DNA of 64,000 bases from Bidens hawaiensis (taxonomy: Eukaryota > Streptophyta > Magnoliopsida > Asterales > Asteraceae): assembly GCA_021521415.1 (NCBI GenBank), contig JAIQDT010007621.1, forward strand, positions 1 to 64,000, given 5' to 3'. Positions 22,011 to 32,096 of this stretch are shown one piece after another (position 1 is the stretch's first letter; each line of letters starts with the position of its first letter). The notes under the pieces were generated by a model. That model was not told the DNA's origin. It worked only from the letters and a program-made list of their open reading frames with translations, and did no database searches. The position numbers were made by a program, and so were the translations under genes.

Positions 22011-23175
22011 TTAATGACAAAAGGATCCTGAAGCAGGTGGTGGGTTTGATCAACAACCAGGTGTCTCGTCATCCGGTCATGCAGTAGCTTAGGGGGAGTT
22101 GGATAAGCAATTGGTAGTTTATCAAGATACTACTAATTTACAGCATGTGAACTCGATCAAGGCTTATGTGATTCCGTTTGTGATGAATGAGGTGAACGCT
22201 GATGAGATTGAAAAAGGGTGAGTTCATTGATCACTCACATACAAAAGAGCATATTGTCATACTGCTTAACTTAAACGAAGAAGCAGTGGATGAGTTGGAA
22301 ATGGAAGAGGATGTGAAAGTAGTTGATTCTGCAGAACTGAAATTCGATCCGAGTGGTCCATCTGGGAATACATCGTTTGATGATGATTATGTAGAGATGG
22401 AAGATGTGAAAGCTGAGGAATATCCCGACTTGTATACGAATGCTAACTCTGATGAGGAAATTATGTTCTTTACAATAGAAAACTTTCAAGTAGCTGAAGA
22501 ATGTCTTTAGAAGGAAAAACATAAAGATAAAGGTAAACCTAAAGTATCGAATATCGAGACAAGTACTTCGGTTGGTATGTTCACTCATAATCTGTTGAAG
22601 ACGAACAAGATGATCGAGGTTATAAGATATGATAAACGTGAAAATTACAAGAAATCGAAGGCTCGAGAATCAGCATACCAAATGAAGAAGTTCATTGCAT
22701 GAAACCGTGAAAGGTAATATTATTTCATGGTTTTACGTTTCGAAACTTCAAGTATGCCTTTTCAAATGGGAGCATATTGTTCAGTATTTTCAACGTATTG
22801 CTGATGTACTTTTGATGCTGAGATGGGACGTACGTGCGCTTGCTAATAGACCGTTCAAGAATTGAGGTGGAAATCAAATGGCTGATTGGTTCTATCGGCA
22901 TTTGCTATAGTAAGAAAAGAATGGATTCAAGTTCCTCAAGCCACATGTGCCAACAATAAGATACACTGGTTGGAGAAAGTTGATGCATAACTTAAAACTG
23001 CCTGCACGTTAAAGAAAGTTCCTATGAAGACGTTTCCCCAAAGTCTTTAAAATAAGTTCAACAGGTGGTATTACTATAACAAGATCGACGAGGCCGTAAT
23101 TGTATTGGCTTCGCGCTTGAATACGAAGTTTACTAGGGTGATTGACCCTATGTGGCTAGTTGATTTATATTAGTC
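22011..23175 (+). pseudogene. Copia accessory ORF, decayed copy 3, C-terminal half
   Basis: An acidic linker (22202-22510 is open for 102 codons, rich in Glu/Asp) is followed in shifting frames by 'IEVIRYDKRENYKKSKARES', then a C-terminal module 'RWYYYNKIDEAVIVLASRLNTKFTRVIDPMWLVDL' at about 23058-23170. This corresponds to 'KWWYVDCETAEAVMEDEDEQELLRVYDPMHLVNL' in the 39693 ORF, including the D-P-M-x-L-V-x-L core. Frame changes and stops make it non-functional. It lies directly upstream of a polypurine tract and LTR, as in the other copies. The open frames on the opposite strand (22271-22588 and 23165-23437) are shadows. Confidence 0.65.
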
Positions 23176-23343
23176 CGATAAAGAAATTCTTCACAAGAGT
23201 TGGATCAGATTGGCAGACTTCAGAGACAACGAGCAAGCTATGCAATTCCAATGTGTTGTACATGTTTGTTATGTGTTTGTAATTCATAGATGTGCGGATT
23301 GGAAGACTAGCAGATTCAAGATGTGAAAGACAAAAAGCTCGAG

Positions 23344-23358
23344 ACAAGGGGGAGTTTT
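23344..23358 (+). promoter_or_regulatory. Copia polypurine tract
   Basis: 'acaagggggagtttt' lies directly before an LTR start. The AAGGGGGAGT core is the same as at 10764 and 42698. Confidence 0.75.
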
Positions 23359-23359
23359 T

Positions 23360-23841
23360 TGATACACGGTTTTGCGTCTCGGTCTTTGTGTAATGTTTTT
23401 TGGTTATCAGATAGTGTATTATGGGTATTTTGGTCATTAATGTAATGCCTCATTCGTTAGGTCTGTCTAACGAATGAGACCCACTTAGTTTTGTCCTCAT
23501 TCGTTATATATGTTAACGAATGTTGGTTAACGCATAAGGTTCATTTGTTAGGGGATTTTAACAAATGAACTTAACGTATGATAACGAATGAGAGGATCAT
23601 TCACTAAGCCCGTTTAACGAATGAGCACGTCTTCTATATATACCCTGTAATGTATTCTAAATTAAAACAGTTCTTATTATTAGCAGTTGCAAACTGTTAC
23701 TCTGTCCAATTGCTCTCTCAACACACACAGTTAACTTAATTAGCTGAGATCTAATCGTAGTTCATATCAAATGACTAGATCCTTAACGTATAGATCCGTG
23801 TTTGACCAGACACGTGGTTCCTCAAAGGTTGATCCTTTACA
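23360..23841 (+). mobile_element. Copia 3' LTR of a third family (about 482 bp)
   Basis: Starts TGATACACGG after the polypurine tract and ends near 'gatcctttaca'. It contains clear palindromes: 'ctcattcgtta'...'taacgaatgag' (23450-23482) and 'attcgttata'...'ttaacgaatg' (about 23507-23524). 'tctatatatacc' at about 23632 is a TATA box candidate. No left partner was found. Confidence 0.65.
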
Positions 23842-24314
23842 ACTTAATTAATCATAATTGGTATTTTAAGTATATTACAAAGGTTATTTTAACTAAAATA
23901 TCAATGACAATTCACTTAGAAATTTAAGGGATTGTCTCATATTTAAAGCAAGTTATCTCGTAAATATTTAACATAAACCACTTGCTTACCAAAAATGATG
24001 TTTTAGTGTAGATCCATGGACACTTATTTTATTTTAACAAGAAATGAACATTAGTAGATTTGGTTCTTACCCATACCACACCATTAGTAGTAAAAATGAA
24101 CATTAACGATTTAGTAGTAAAAATCAAATAAGTATCCATGGATCGATACTTGGTTCTTACTCATACCACACTACATATACGATAGGTACACTTTCCTATT
24201 TGTGTAAGGTTTAGTTAAGATAAAAATTATTTTAATAAATTTAAAACTCGACTTTGTGTTAAACAAATATTTTGAAAAACTAACAACTTTTTCTACCACT
24301 CAGCACGTACATCA
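23842..24314 (+). mobile_element. Athila-type LTR, 3' end only
   Basis: AT-rich non-coding DNA ending 'cagcacgtacatca', parallel to 'tctagcacatca' at the end of the LTR at 50077-51825, and followed seven bases later by a primer-binding site. Two diverged copies of a block containing 'atccatgga' and 'ggttcttac(c/t)cataccacac' lie at about 24010-24085 and 24135-24175. The left part of the LTR is missing, beyond the copia LTR. Confidence 0.5.
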
Positions 24315-24320
24315 TGTTTT

Positions 24321-24338
24321 TGGAGCCGTTGCGGGGGG
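24321..24338 (+). other. Athila-type primer-binding site
   Basis: 'tggagccgttgcgggggg' is one or two changes from the site at 51832 (TGGCGCCGTTGCGGGGGA). It matches the 3' end of tRNA-Asp, the type used by Athila/Tat elements (established knowledge). Leader-like AT-rich DNA follows to about 24527, but no gag directly. Confidence 0.7.
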
Positions 24339-24527
24339 AACCACGGTAAATTTTTACAAACAATTTAGGTATTTATTAAACTTTGTTTATAGTGTATATA
24401 TTTAAAAACTTATCAATAAGAACAAAAAATTTTTCTATCTTCTTTATTTTTAATTTTAATTTTTATCTTTCTAGTTTTTATAAAGTTACTTAGTTTAGCT
24501 TAATTTTAGTTGTGCTATTATATTTTT

Positions 24528-24875
24528 TGTGGAGGTAGGGTCCTAAATCCCCGGTACGACCATTTTACTTATTCATTATGTAATATATTTATTGCATAAT
24601 TATTGTCTACTAACTAGGCCCATTAGGCTGGGGGTTTGTGGAGGTAACCCCTAATCGGGCCTGACCTAATTGGGGGGAGGGGGGGGGGGGGGTTGTGGTT
24701 TCATTTGAAGGATATCTTTTTGGACACTTAGCCTCCAACATATTTTTACGTCTATAAAAAAGAGGAAAAGTTTTAGCAGTCACCTCCACTCCCCCATTTT
24801 TCCATGGCAGATCTCGATCTACCGGAGAAGATGATGAAGGTGTGGGTTTGTACCCGGATTCATTCCATGTTTCTT
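24528..24875 (+). repeat. Direct repeat, left copy (possible LTR)
   Basis: Starts TGTGGAGGTAGG and shares with 27578-27944 the blocks 'ctaaatccccggtacgacc', 'gtttgtggaggtaacccct', 'cctccaacatattttt' and 'catttttccatggcagatc'. A G-run (24679-24692) lies within it, where the right copy has 'aaagttttggg'. The end is about 24875, where 'attcattccatgtttc' aligns with 29574-29590. This could be one LTR of an unclassified element whose interior is 24876-27577. The minus-strand open frame at 24610-25041 crosses the repeat and is not supported as a gene. Confidence 0.6.
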
Positions 24876-26530
24876 CATTGGTTCCATATGTGGGACATGG
24901 CAACGAACTACATCTTTGATTTTCATTCCGGCTTTTTTTAGATCGGGTCCATGGAAGCCCAAAAATCCGTGGATCTGGATATATTTCCAAATCTATTCGA
25001 TTAAAATCCACCGTAACTGGATCGGGAAGAAATTTCAACATATCTTAAAAATATCATAAAAAGAAAGAGGTACAAGTTGCACAGTATATGGTATAACCCA
25101 GCTATGCTTTTATACCCAATTGATGAGGCACACTCTAAAAATAATGAACCGCTATCTTCGCGTCAACACTCTGGTGTCACCGCAACCAGCAAGCATTCTC
25201 TACAATTCCCGCGTGACTCGTCTTGTGACTCATCCGCGGTACACGCAAGCATCTTCCGTGGTACACGTGAGTTTCATCTGCGTGTCAATACCCGCTGGTC
25301 AACAACGAGCATCGCGTACAAACTTCATTCTCAACTTTATAACGCTTAAACTCCATGCTCAAGTCGGCAGGCGGTTTCAAGACCGTCGCGTATACAATAT
25401 CTAAAGACGTCATCAGGCTACACGTGGATTTAGACAGCTCCGCCCACGTCTACTATATCTAAAGACGTCATATGGAGTCACGCGGATTAACTTTGGCCAC
25501 CACAGGCTACACGCAGGGTTAGACAGATCAACTCCGGCCACCGCGGGTTACATTCGCGCACCCCGACACGCCAACAATAATCACTGCGGACCATCATATG
25601 CTCCGGATAGGCTCCACCTCTGCTGGTAAAAGTTCCACCACCCGCAGATAAGTTCCACAATCTGCGTCACAGCGGCCTCAGCAACCATCCGATGTGTAGT
25701 ACTTCAGCGCCAGTGTAAGCCTCTACGCCGTTCCCCTGCCAGTAAAGAGCTTCAGTTGGTCATCTTATGGCGAACAACCGTCCTTACACATGGCTAAATC
25801 TGGTTTGAAACACTTTTAGTTGGGAACTCACAATAATGGAAAAAAAAGATGACCTACATAAAGATAACAACTTTCTATGTGTGTGTATGCATGTACGCAG
25901 TGGCATGGGCAAAATCGTTCAAACAAAATAGAGGATATATTGCCAAATTTCAATAAACACCCTCAAATTTTAATAACTCTCATCAAAAAGACTAATGCGG
26001 GAGCACCACGTGCACTTTTCTCTAGAACCATGGCACCCGCGTGTTAGAACCATGGATTTTATTGACATCTTCATTATGATGAAAGTTTATTTGGCTAACT
26101 TATGCCTCACTAAAGTAATAACCTTTTCCACACACACATATATATCGTAAGCATACCGCTACAAATCGCGCGTGCACTCATGTCTTGACACAATTTTCAT
26201 TTTTATTAATAAATTAAAAAGTCACTATAATAGGAATCGCATGTTTATGAAATGAAACGGATGATGTCATGGACTTTACTAATAAACGTGGGTGTTAACA
26301 AATATGTGGGACGGTTATTAGTATATAATGACTATGAGCGATTATCTAATCCCATATGGCATCTTAAGGCAACAAGAGTCGTTTTTATACATGATATAAA
26401 TTGTTGTTTATACTCGTCCACACACATGATTAAAACATCATTAATATGTTTATTAAACGTTCAATGCTACTAACATTATTTAGCAACAATGAATTGTAGG
26501 AACTATCATGGTATATCACCACTATAACAA
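24876..26530. other. Non-coding region between direct repeats, GC-richer at 25100-25760
   Basis: No retroelement protein domain recognised. Between about 25130 and 25760 the GC content rises and words such as 'tatctaaagacgtcat' (25398 and 25456) and 'ccgcggtacacg' / 'ccgtggtacacg' recur, as in the repetitive 3' untranslated parts of Tat-type elements (inference). Plus-strand open frames at 25077-25349 and 25120-25404 overlap each other and look like chance. Confidence 0.3.
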
Positions 26531-26535
26531 TATAA

Positions 26536-26757
26536 CGCGATGGAAGACATCCGAATATAAAGTTGGGCTCCTCAAAATTCGTTCAAGGATGGAAAACATC
26601 CAAGTATAAGGTAGGGAACATCTCAAAATTCTCCCAAGGATGTAAGACATCCGAGTATAAGTTTGGGACACCTCAAAATTCGCCCAAGGATGGAAGACAT
26701 CCGACTATATAAGTTTGGGCACACCTCAAAATACGCCTGACGATGGGAACCTTATAA
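26536..26757. repeat. Tandem array, about 50-bp unit, four copies
   Basis: Units contain 'aaggatgg(a)a(g/a)acatcc(g/a)a', '(t)ataag(g/t)t(t/a)ggga' and 'cctcaaaattcgccc', with a period of about 50 bp and modest divergence. The array runs directly into the 79-bp array that follows. Confidence 0.85.
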
Positions 26758-26778
26758 AACACCCATACGGCCGCACGC

Positions 26779-27310
26779 CGAATTTATGAGATGTGTGTCA
26801 TTGTATGATGAAAGGCCCGTGTGCCATTTCATTTAAACTAAATTTTGGTCCGCGTACCAATTTATGACATGCGTGTCATCTTATGACGAAAGTCCTGCAT
26901 GACATTTCATTTAACTAAACTTTTGGTCCGCGTATCAATTTATGACCTGCGTGTCATCATATGATGAAAGTCCCGTGTGACATTTCATACGTGTCATTTT
27001 ATTATGAAAAGCCCGCATGCCATTTCATTTAAATTAAACTTTTGGTTCTCATACCGATTTATGACTTGTGTGTCATCTTATGATGAAAGGTCCATGTGCC
27101 ATTTTTATTTAATTAAAAATTTGGCCCGCGTACCAATTTATGACATGCGGGTCATCGTATGATGAAAGGCCCGCGTGCCATTTCATTTAACTAAACTTTT
27201 GGTCAGTGTATTAATTTAGGTCCCGCGTGTCATCTAATGATGAAAGGTCCGCATGCCATTTCATTTAACTAAACTTTTAGTCCGCGTACTAATTTATGAC
27301 CAAATAGTAT
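26779..27310. repeat. Tandem array, about 79-bp unit, seven copies
   Basis: Each unit carries 'aatttatga(c)', 'tgcgtgtcat(c)', 'tatgatgaaagg(t/c)ccgc', '(t)gccatttcattta', 'aactaaacttttgg' and 'tccgcgtacc'. Seven copies can be counted, one truncated (about 26990). Open frames such as 26977-27162 are produced by the repeat. No transcription or coding signal was seen. Confidence 0.9.
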
Positions 27311-27577
27311 TAAAGGTCTGCGTCCCTTGATGCTTAAATAAGCCCGCAAGACGGACAACACTCCACTCACCATGGACACTTCCGTTATGCCCAACACACG
27401 CCGTCATGATTTAAAAACCTCTTACAACCCAAAGGAAAGTAGACAATCATAAAAAAAGGTCCATATAGAAAGCACTGGTTCAACAAACCTTTAACCTTCA
27501 TCTCCAAGAACTCCTAATAAGTCCAGAACTCTACCTAACCGCTTTCACACCCAAGAGTAGCACTGGACTGGGTGACT
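27311..27577. other. Non-coding DNA before the right direct repeat
   Basis: No gene, and no clear polypurine tract before 27578 ('gactgggtgact' only), which weakens the idea that 27578 is a 3' LTR of this orientation. Confidence 0.35.
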
Positions 27578-27944
27578 TGTTGAGGTAGAGTTCTAAATCC
27601 CCGGTACGACCTATTACTTATTACACTATGTTTTATATTTATTACAATATTATTGTTTATTAACTAAGCCCACTGGGCTAGGGGTTTGTGGAGGTAACCC
27701 CTAACCGGGCCTGACCCAATAAAGTTTTGGGTTTCATGATGGTGGCCATTGAGTTCCTATATAAGGAGCCTTCATCTTTCATTTCAAGGATTTCTTTTTG
27801 GACCCTTAGCCTCCAACATATTTTGTGTCTGTAAAAAAGAGGAAAACTCTTAGCAGTTACCTCCACTATCCCATTTTTCCATGGCAGATCACAAGCAACC
27901 GAAGAAGAAGATGAAGGGGTGGGATCATTCATATCGAAGACCAG
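27578..27944 (+). repeat. Direct repeat, right copy (possible LTR) with TATA box
   Basis: Starts TGTTGAGGTAGAG and parallels 24528-24875. It contains 'cctatataaggagcc' at about 27757, a strong TATA-box candidate that supports an LTR-like nature. The shared sequence runs to about 27925, then is interrupted by the Athila LTR at 27945 and appears to resume at 29566-29590. Confidence 0.6.
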
Positions 27945-29541
27945 TGATATGGTCTAAAACATACATATTATTTTATAAATGGGTCATACACTTTTAAATA
28001 CTTTTGAGCTATTTTTTATTGAATATTATTCTTAATTGGCTCATTTTTAGATTTTAAAGGTTTCATTACTAAACGCGCTAAAACAAAGCATTTATATTAT
28101 GTTGAAACCAATATTAAGCTTGAGGACAACGACATATAATTTTCTAATAGATTTTATTATAATTATAATGTTTGTTACTATTATTATTCACCTTTCAAAC
28201 TTAAACGAGATATATCAATAATATGGTGTAATAAGTTTTAGTTATGGTTTGAAGGAAATAATTGATTTGTAGTTTTGTTAATAAATGTTTGTTTATGTCC
28301 CCTTTATTTGGGCAGATACATCAACAAAAGTGGTTCATGACATGAGTAAAAATAAATTGTGAATGAGCTTAGGAAGTAAGACACTGGATCTCTAATTTTG
28401 GGCTTGGAGCCTAAACAACCCACTATTTAGAATAATATTAATGGGCTATCACAAAAGAGTAAGGTCGGTTACGATGTTAAAAGGAGGCTTCCATGTTATT
28501 ATAAAAAGAAGGCATGCGCCAATCTTGGGAGAGGAGAAAAAAAAAGTCAAGACCCTAGACATCGAATATTATTGTTATTATAACTAATTTTTTAGAGGGG
28601 GCTGCTTCTTTGGCTACGTGGTTCAATTGACGCAAGCGGAGGACATAAGGGTTTTATCTTGGAGAGTATTATTAAAGGCTTGGTCATTGCAAAAGAATAA
28701 TACAAGAAAGTTTTTTGCTTCGAGCCGAGATCGTTTGGGTTTAACACCTACTCAACCAAGCATCATTAATATTCGGTTTGAATTTATTATTTTAGTCATG
28801 AGCTTGGTTGTTGAACTTAATTATTTTGGTTTCTTTGATTTTAAGATGTTAGGCTAAATTTATTAGACTGCCTAGGCTTGTGATGAACCTTTGTTGAAGT
28901 TTGATTTTATTTGGAGTTTGCTTTTCGTTATGGGTTAATGAATTTATTAAACTACCTTTGATTTCCGCGCTGTAAGGTAGGTTGTCGTTTAAAGATACTC
29001 GTTCATAATTAATTAGATAACTGTAAGGAAGTCTAATATAAAATTGGTGTTTTTAAGAACTTAATAGAAATCCATAGGTGTCTTCTTGAAGGGTCAGGGG
29101 TCCTGTTCGGGTTTTCTTTTAAGTGATTATTTTATGATCCCAATTCCATAACAAGCATTTTCCGATTAATTGATAACTAAAACCTTGGGGATTCTAGCCT
29201 AGGTGGTTTTTCATCGTCATCTTATATAAATCAATTAAAAATTGTCTTTTGTTTATTATACTTATTTTTCGTAATTAATTTAAGTTTAGTTTTTAAGTAA
29301 AACCTCCTATAATAATAATAATAATTAAATAGTCATGTCAGTTAGTCGAGTCTAATTAGTTAATTTACGTAATTTAAAGAGTCTCGTGGGTTCGATATCC
29401 GGACTTACTTAGCTTTACTAGAGTCGATCGGTTCACTTGCCGGTTAGTAGTTTAGTCGAGTTTTAGAGAGTCTAGAGTATTACTTAGTGTCTAGATTAGC
29501 GTAATTTAGTTAATAATTATTAGACTACTTTTAGCACATCA
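27945..29541 (+). mobile_element. Athila-type LTR (1,597 bp)
   Basis: Starts TGATATGG, ends TTAGCACATCA. Its end matches that of the LTR at 50077-51825, including 'gggttcgatat(t)ccgga', 'cttacttagcttta' and 'ggttcacttgccgg'. A minus-strand relative covers 60907-62187. Two readings are possible. It may be a solo LTR, with flanks accag (27940-27944) and accgg (29542-29546) as a decayed duplication. Or it may be the 5' LTR of the Athila element whose gag starts at 29782, with the primer-binding site mostly deleted ('ccggggaac' remains). The open frame at 28618-28857 is LTR sequence. Confidence 0.75.
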
Positions 29542-29781
29542 ACCGGGGAACATCAAATTGGATCCGACCCAGATTCATTCCATGTTTCTGTAGTTTTCGT
29601 TTTTTACTTTCCTAAGTAGTGTATGTCCTCTACATAAACACCCGAACTTGTTTAACCACTTTCCGAACCCGATCACCACTTTCACCCAAAAAAACACACC
29701 CTGGCACGAAAAGAAACTGACGGAATTAAAAACGAACCAGGAGGATATATAACAACTGAGGAGAACCAAGAGGAGCCTATC

Positions 29782-30328
29782 ATGGCAGAACTAAACAAAG
29801 AGCTAAACATTAGCCAATATGGAAAGTCGACACTCGACGGTTACGGCAATAACGTTGCACCACCCGAAGTTCTTGCAAACATTGAAATCAAACCGAGCAC
29901 CATTCATATGATTGAAAATTCTGTCCAATTTCATGGACTTCTCGATGAAAATCCTTTATCTCATATTTCCTAATTTCTTCGAATATGTGGAACTTTCAAA
30001 ATTCAAAATTTATATGAAGATCAATGGAGACTTAAACTATTTCCATTTTAGCTCCGACGTCACTCCTTGAATGGCTTGAATAATTAGCATCTGGTGCTAT
30101 CACCAACTGGAATAAGACGGTAGAGTAATTCCATCTAAAATACTTCCCACCTGACAAAACCATCAACTATCGCGGCATCATCACCGGATACGAAACAGAT
30201 GAAGACGAGTCACTACACGTAGCATTGGAGAGATAAAAGAATCTTCTTCGACGTTGTCCACACAAATAGGCAATCGATCTGGTCTCTAGTGAAGATATCG
30301 GAACCAGATCTCGAAATGAGGCATTTGA
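29782..30328 (+). pseudogene. Athila-type gag, N-terminal part
   Basis: The frame 29782-29973 includes 'NIEIKPSTIHMIENSVQFHGL' in part, then 'DENPLSHIS'; it continues past a stop with 'FLRICGTFKIQNL' and, in other frames, 'LFPF', 'LAPTGI'-like and 'KYFPPDKTI'-like blocks and 'DEDESLHVAWER'-like remnants up to 'LVKISEPDLEMRHL'. This is the Retrotrans_gag region typical of Athila Ty3/gypsy elements. The gene is cut at 30328 by a solo LTR and resumes at 44391 with 'EILEKTAKKSF'. Stops and indels show long inactivity. Confidence 0.75.
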
Positions 30329-31174
30329 TGTAACATCCTACATTAGGTTACAATAATAAATGAAATTTCGTTTATTCAATAATGTGTCGTGCATCGGTTT
30401 AGATAATAAACTATTAGAGGGCGGGCTTGGACTTTAGAAGATGGAATAAGAGATGGAATGGGCCTTAGGTCCATGGGATTAAGAGAGTATAGATACCCCT
30501 TAAACCCTAATCCTTTCCATTTTATCCATCTCTACACCATAGCCTACACCCTAAAAAACACACACACACACACCATCTTATATCCCGAACCAAGATCCGA
30601 AGGTGAAAACCCGAGCTTGTTGTTGCTGGAACGTCGTAACGAGGCAAACCTACCTCAAGACTAGCTCGTGTTTGTAAACCGACTCGTTTAAGGTATGTTA
30701 ATAACGGAAACTTGTTGATCTAGGTTCGGATTCGTTTAGGTAAATCTAGATCTGTACATAACTATTAAAACGAATCCAACGCAAAAGACCTTACTGAAAT
30801 CCAATAACGTTTGATAGGTTAATCGTAGGTCTAAAGAACCGTATGTAAAAATCAATCAAATACCCCGTTAAACACGAATGTTTGGATGTTTGGGTTATTG
30901 GGGTTAGTAGGCGTTGAGATTCCGAGTCAAATGACACCAGATTCGTGTTGTTTCATCGCGAAAGGAGGACTAATAGGAAATCTTGTGCCTGTTGACTAAT
31001 CTGTGCTCTTATTGATTTTGACTTTGACCCTTGATTCAAAGATTCAGATAAAACTGATGTGGATTCGTTATGATTGAACGAATCGTTGGTAATTCGTTAT
31101 ACAGTCATAACGAATGGGATACATCCGCATGCCTTCATAACGAGTGAACCCTTCTCATTCGTTATATGCCCGTT
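30329..31174 (-). mobile_element. Solo LTR (minus strand), left part
   Basis: Starts TGTAACATCC, the complement of the right end of the solo LTR at 19160-21599, and shares long stretches with it in reverse (for example 'ccttaggtccatggg' at 30461 and 'ttccattttatccatctctac' in part). The five bases before it (tttga, 30324-30328) match those after its other end (ttcga, 44391-44395) at four of five positions. It is split at 31175 by the large copia element and continues at 43139. The total LTR length without the insertion is about 2,098 bp. Confidence 0.85.
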
Positions 31175-31604
31175 TGTTGGTGCATAATGTCAGTAGTTCA
31201 TAGTCTAGTGTCTGTAATCGAGTCTGTAATATTTAATTATGTTTTGTATGTTTAAGCGAAGTTACTGACAAGTTCGCTTAACAGGCGAACTTGTTAGTCA
31301 AGCGAAGTTATGGACAACTTCGCCTGAACATGCCAGGCGAAGTTGTCGTGTATTTATATACCTAGCTTACGGCTTGGTTAGGTTGATCGAGAAGTTGTTT
31401 GTTTCAGTAGTTCGAGTTCATTTGTAACGTGAGGACGAGAGTCTGTAACAGTGATATTACATCACGTGTTTGAGTTATAATATATAACGTGTGTTCGTTT
31501 CGTGTGTTCGTGTGATTCGTGTTCTATACTCGTAGCGATCTACGCAGGGATTCCGCACCTGAGTTGATCGAGATATCTCGTGCGATCCGTCCAGGGAACC
31601 TACA
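31175..31604 (+). repeat. Copia 5' LTR (430 bp)
   Basis: Runs from TGTTGGTGCATAATG to 'gggaacctaca'. It contains five or more copies of GCGAAGTT or its complement (31257-31340) and a TATA-like box, and it matches the 3' LTR at 425 of 430 positions. Confidence 0.95.
31350..31362 (+). promoter_or_regulatory. LTR TATA-box candidate
   Basis: 'tatttatataccta' lies just downstream of the palindrome cluster at 31257-31340. This is the arrangement of an upstream control region and core promoter. Transcription would begin about 30 bases to the right (inference). Confidence 0.55.
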
Positions 31605-31606
31605 AT

Positions 31607-31618
31607 TGGTATCAGAGC
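31607..31618 (+). other. Primer-binding site (tRNA-Met)
   Basis: TGGTATCAGAGC begins two bases after the LTR's terminal CA. It is complementary to the 3' end of initiator methionine tRNA, which would prime minus-strand DNA synthesis. Confidence 0.95.
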
Positions 31619-32096
31619 TTTTGCTCGATTGTTTGGTTCGGGATATTCACGCGGGTGTAGAAATCGTCCCGTTTCGACTATTCGCGGGACGTGTTTTCTG
31701 TGTTTTTGAGTCAATCTTACCTCCTACTATCGTATTCAAGCCTTTGCACCGTCAAAAACCTCGTAAAATCCAGATTTCAGATCTGCAAAAACGTCCGTGT
31801 TCATCAGGCGAAGTTGCCGTCAGGATTCGTAGGGTTTCGGCGAAGATATAAGGTTAAGCGAAGTTATCCACAACTTCGCCTACCTTCTCAAGTTCGCCTA
31901 ACTCAGCGAAGTTCTCTCCAACTCCGCCTACCTCCTAAGTTCGCTTACCTTAAGCGAAGTTAATCATCTGCGAAGTTCTTCAGCGAAGTTAATCAGCGGC
32001 GAAGTTAAGGCTTAAGCGAAGTTATCCGTAACTTCGCCTACAGTATTTTTCAGAAAATTTTTTGATTTTTTTTTCGGGTTTCTTACTTTTCGGGAG
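31619..32096 (+). repeat. 5' untranslated leader with palindrome array
   Basis: Between the primer-binding site and the gag start are about twelve copies of GCGAAGTT, AACTTCGC or close variants (31808-32040). Some are paired as hairpins: 'agcgaagttatccgtaact' at 32014 continues into 'tcgcct', giving near-perfect 11-base arms around 'tccg'. Open frames at 31519-31851 and 31691-31963 overlap the LTR and leader and are not supported as genes. Confidence 0.8.

Noticed and set aside
24610..25041. A 143-codon minus-strand open frame
   Set aside because: It crosses a direct-repeat boundary and a G-run, its counterpart in the other repeat copy (27678-27932) differs in frame, and the TATA-bearing LTR-like reading on the plus strand explains the sequence better.
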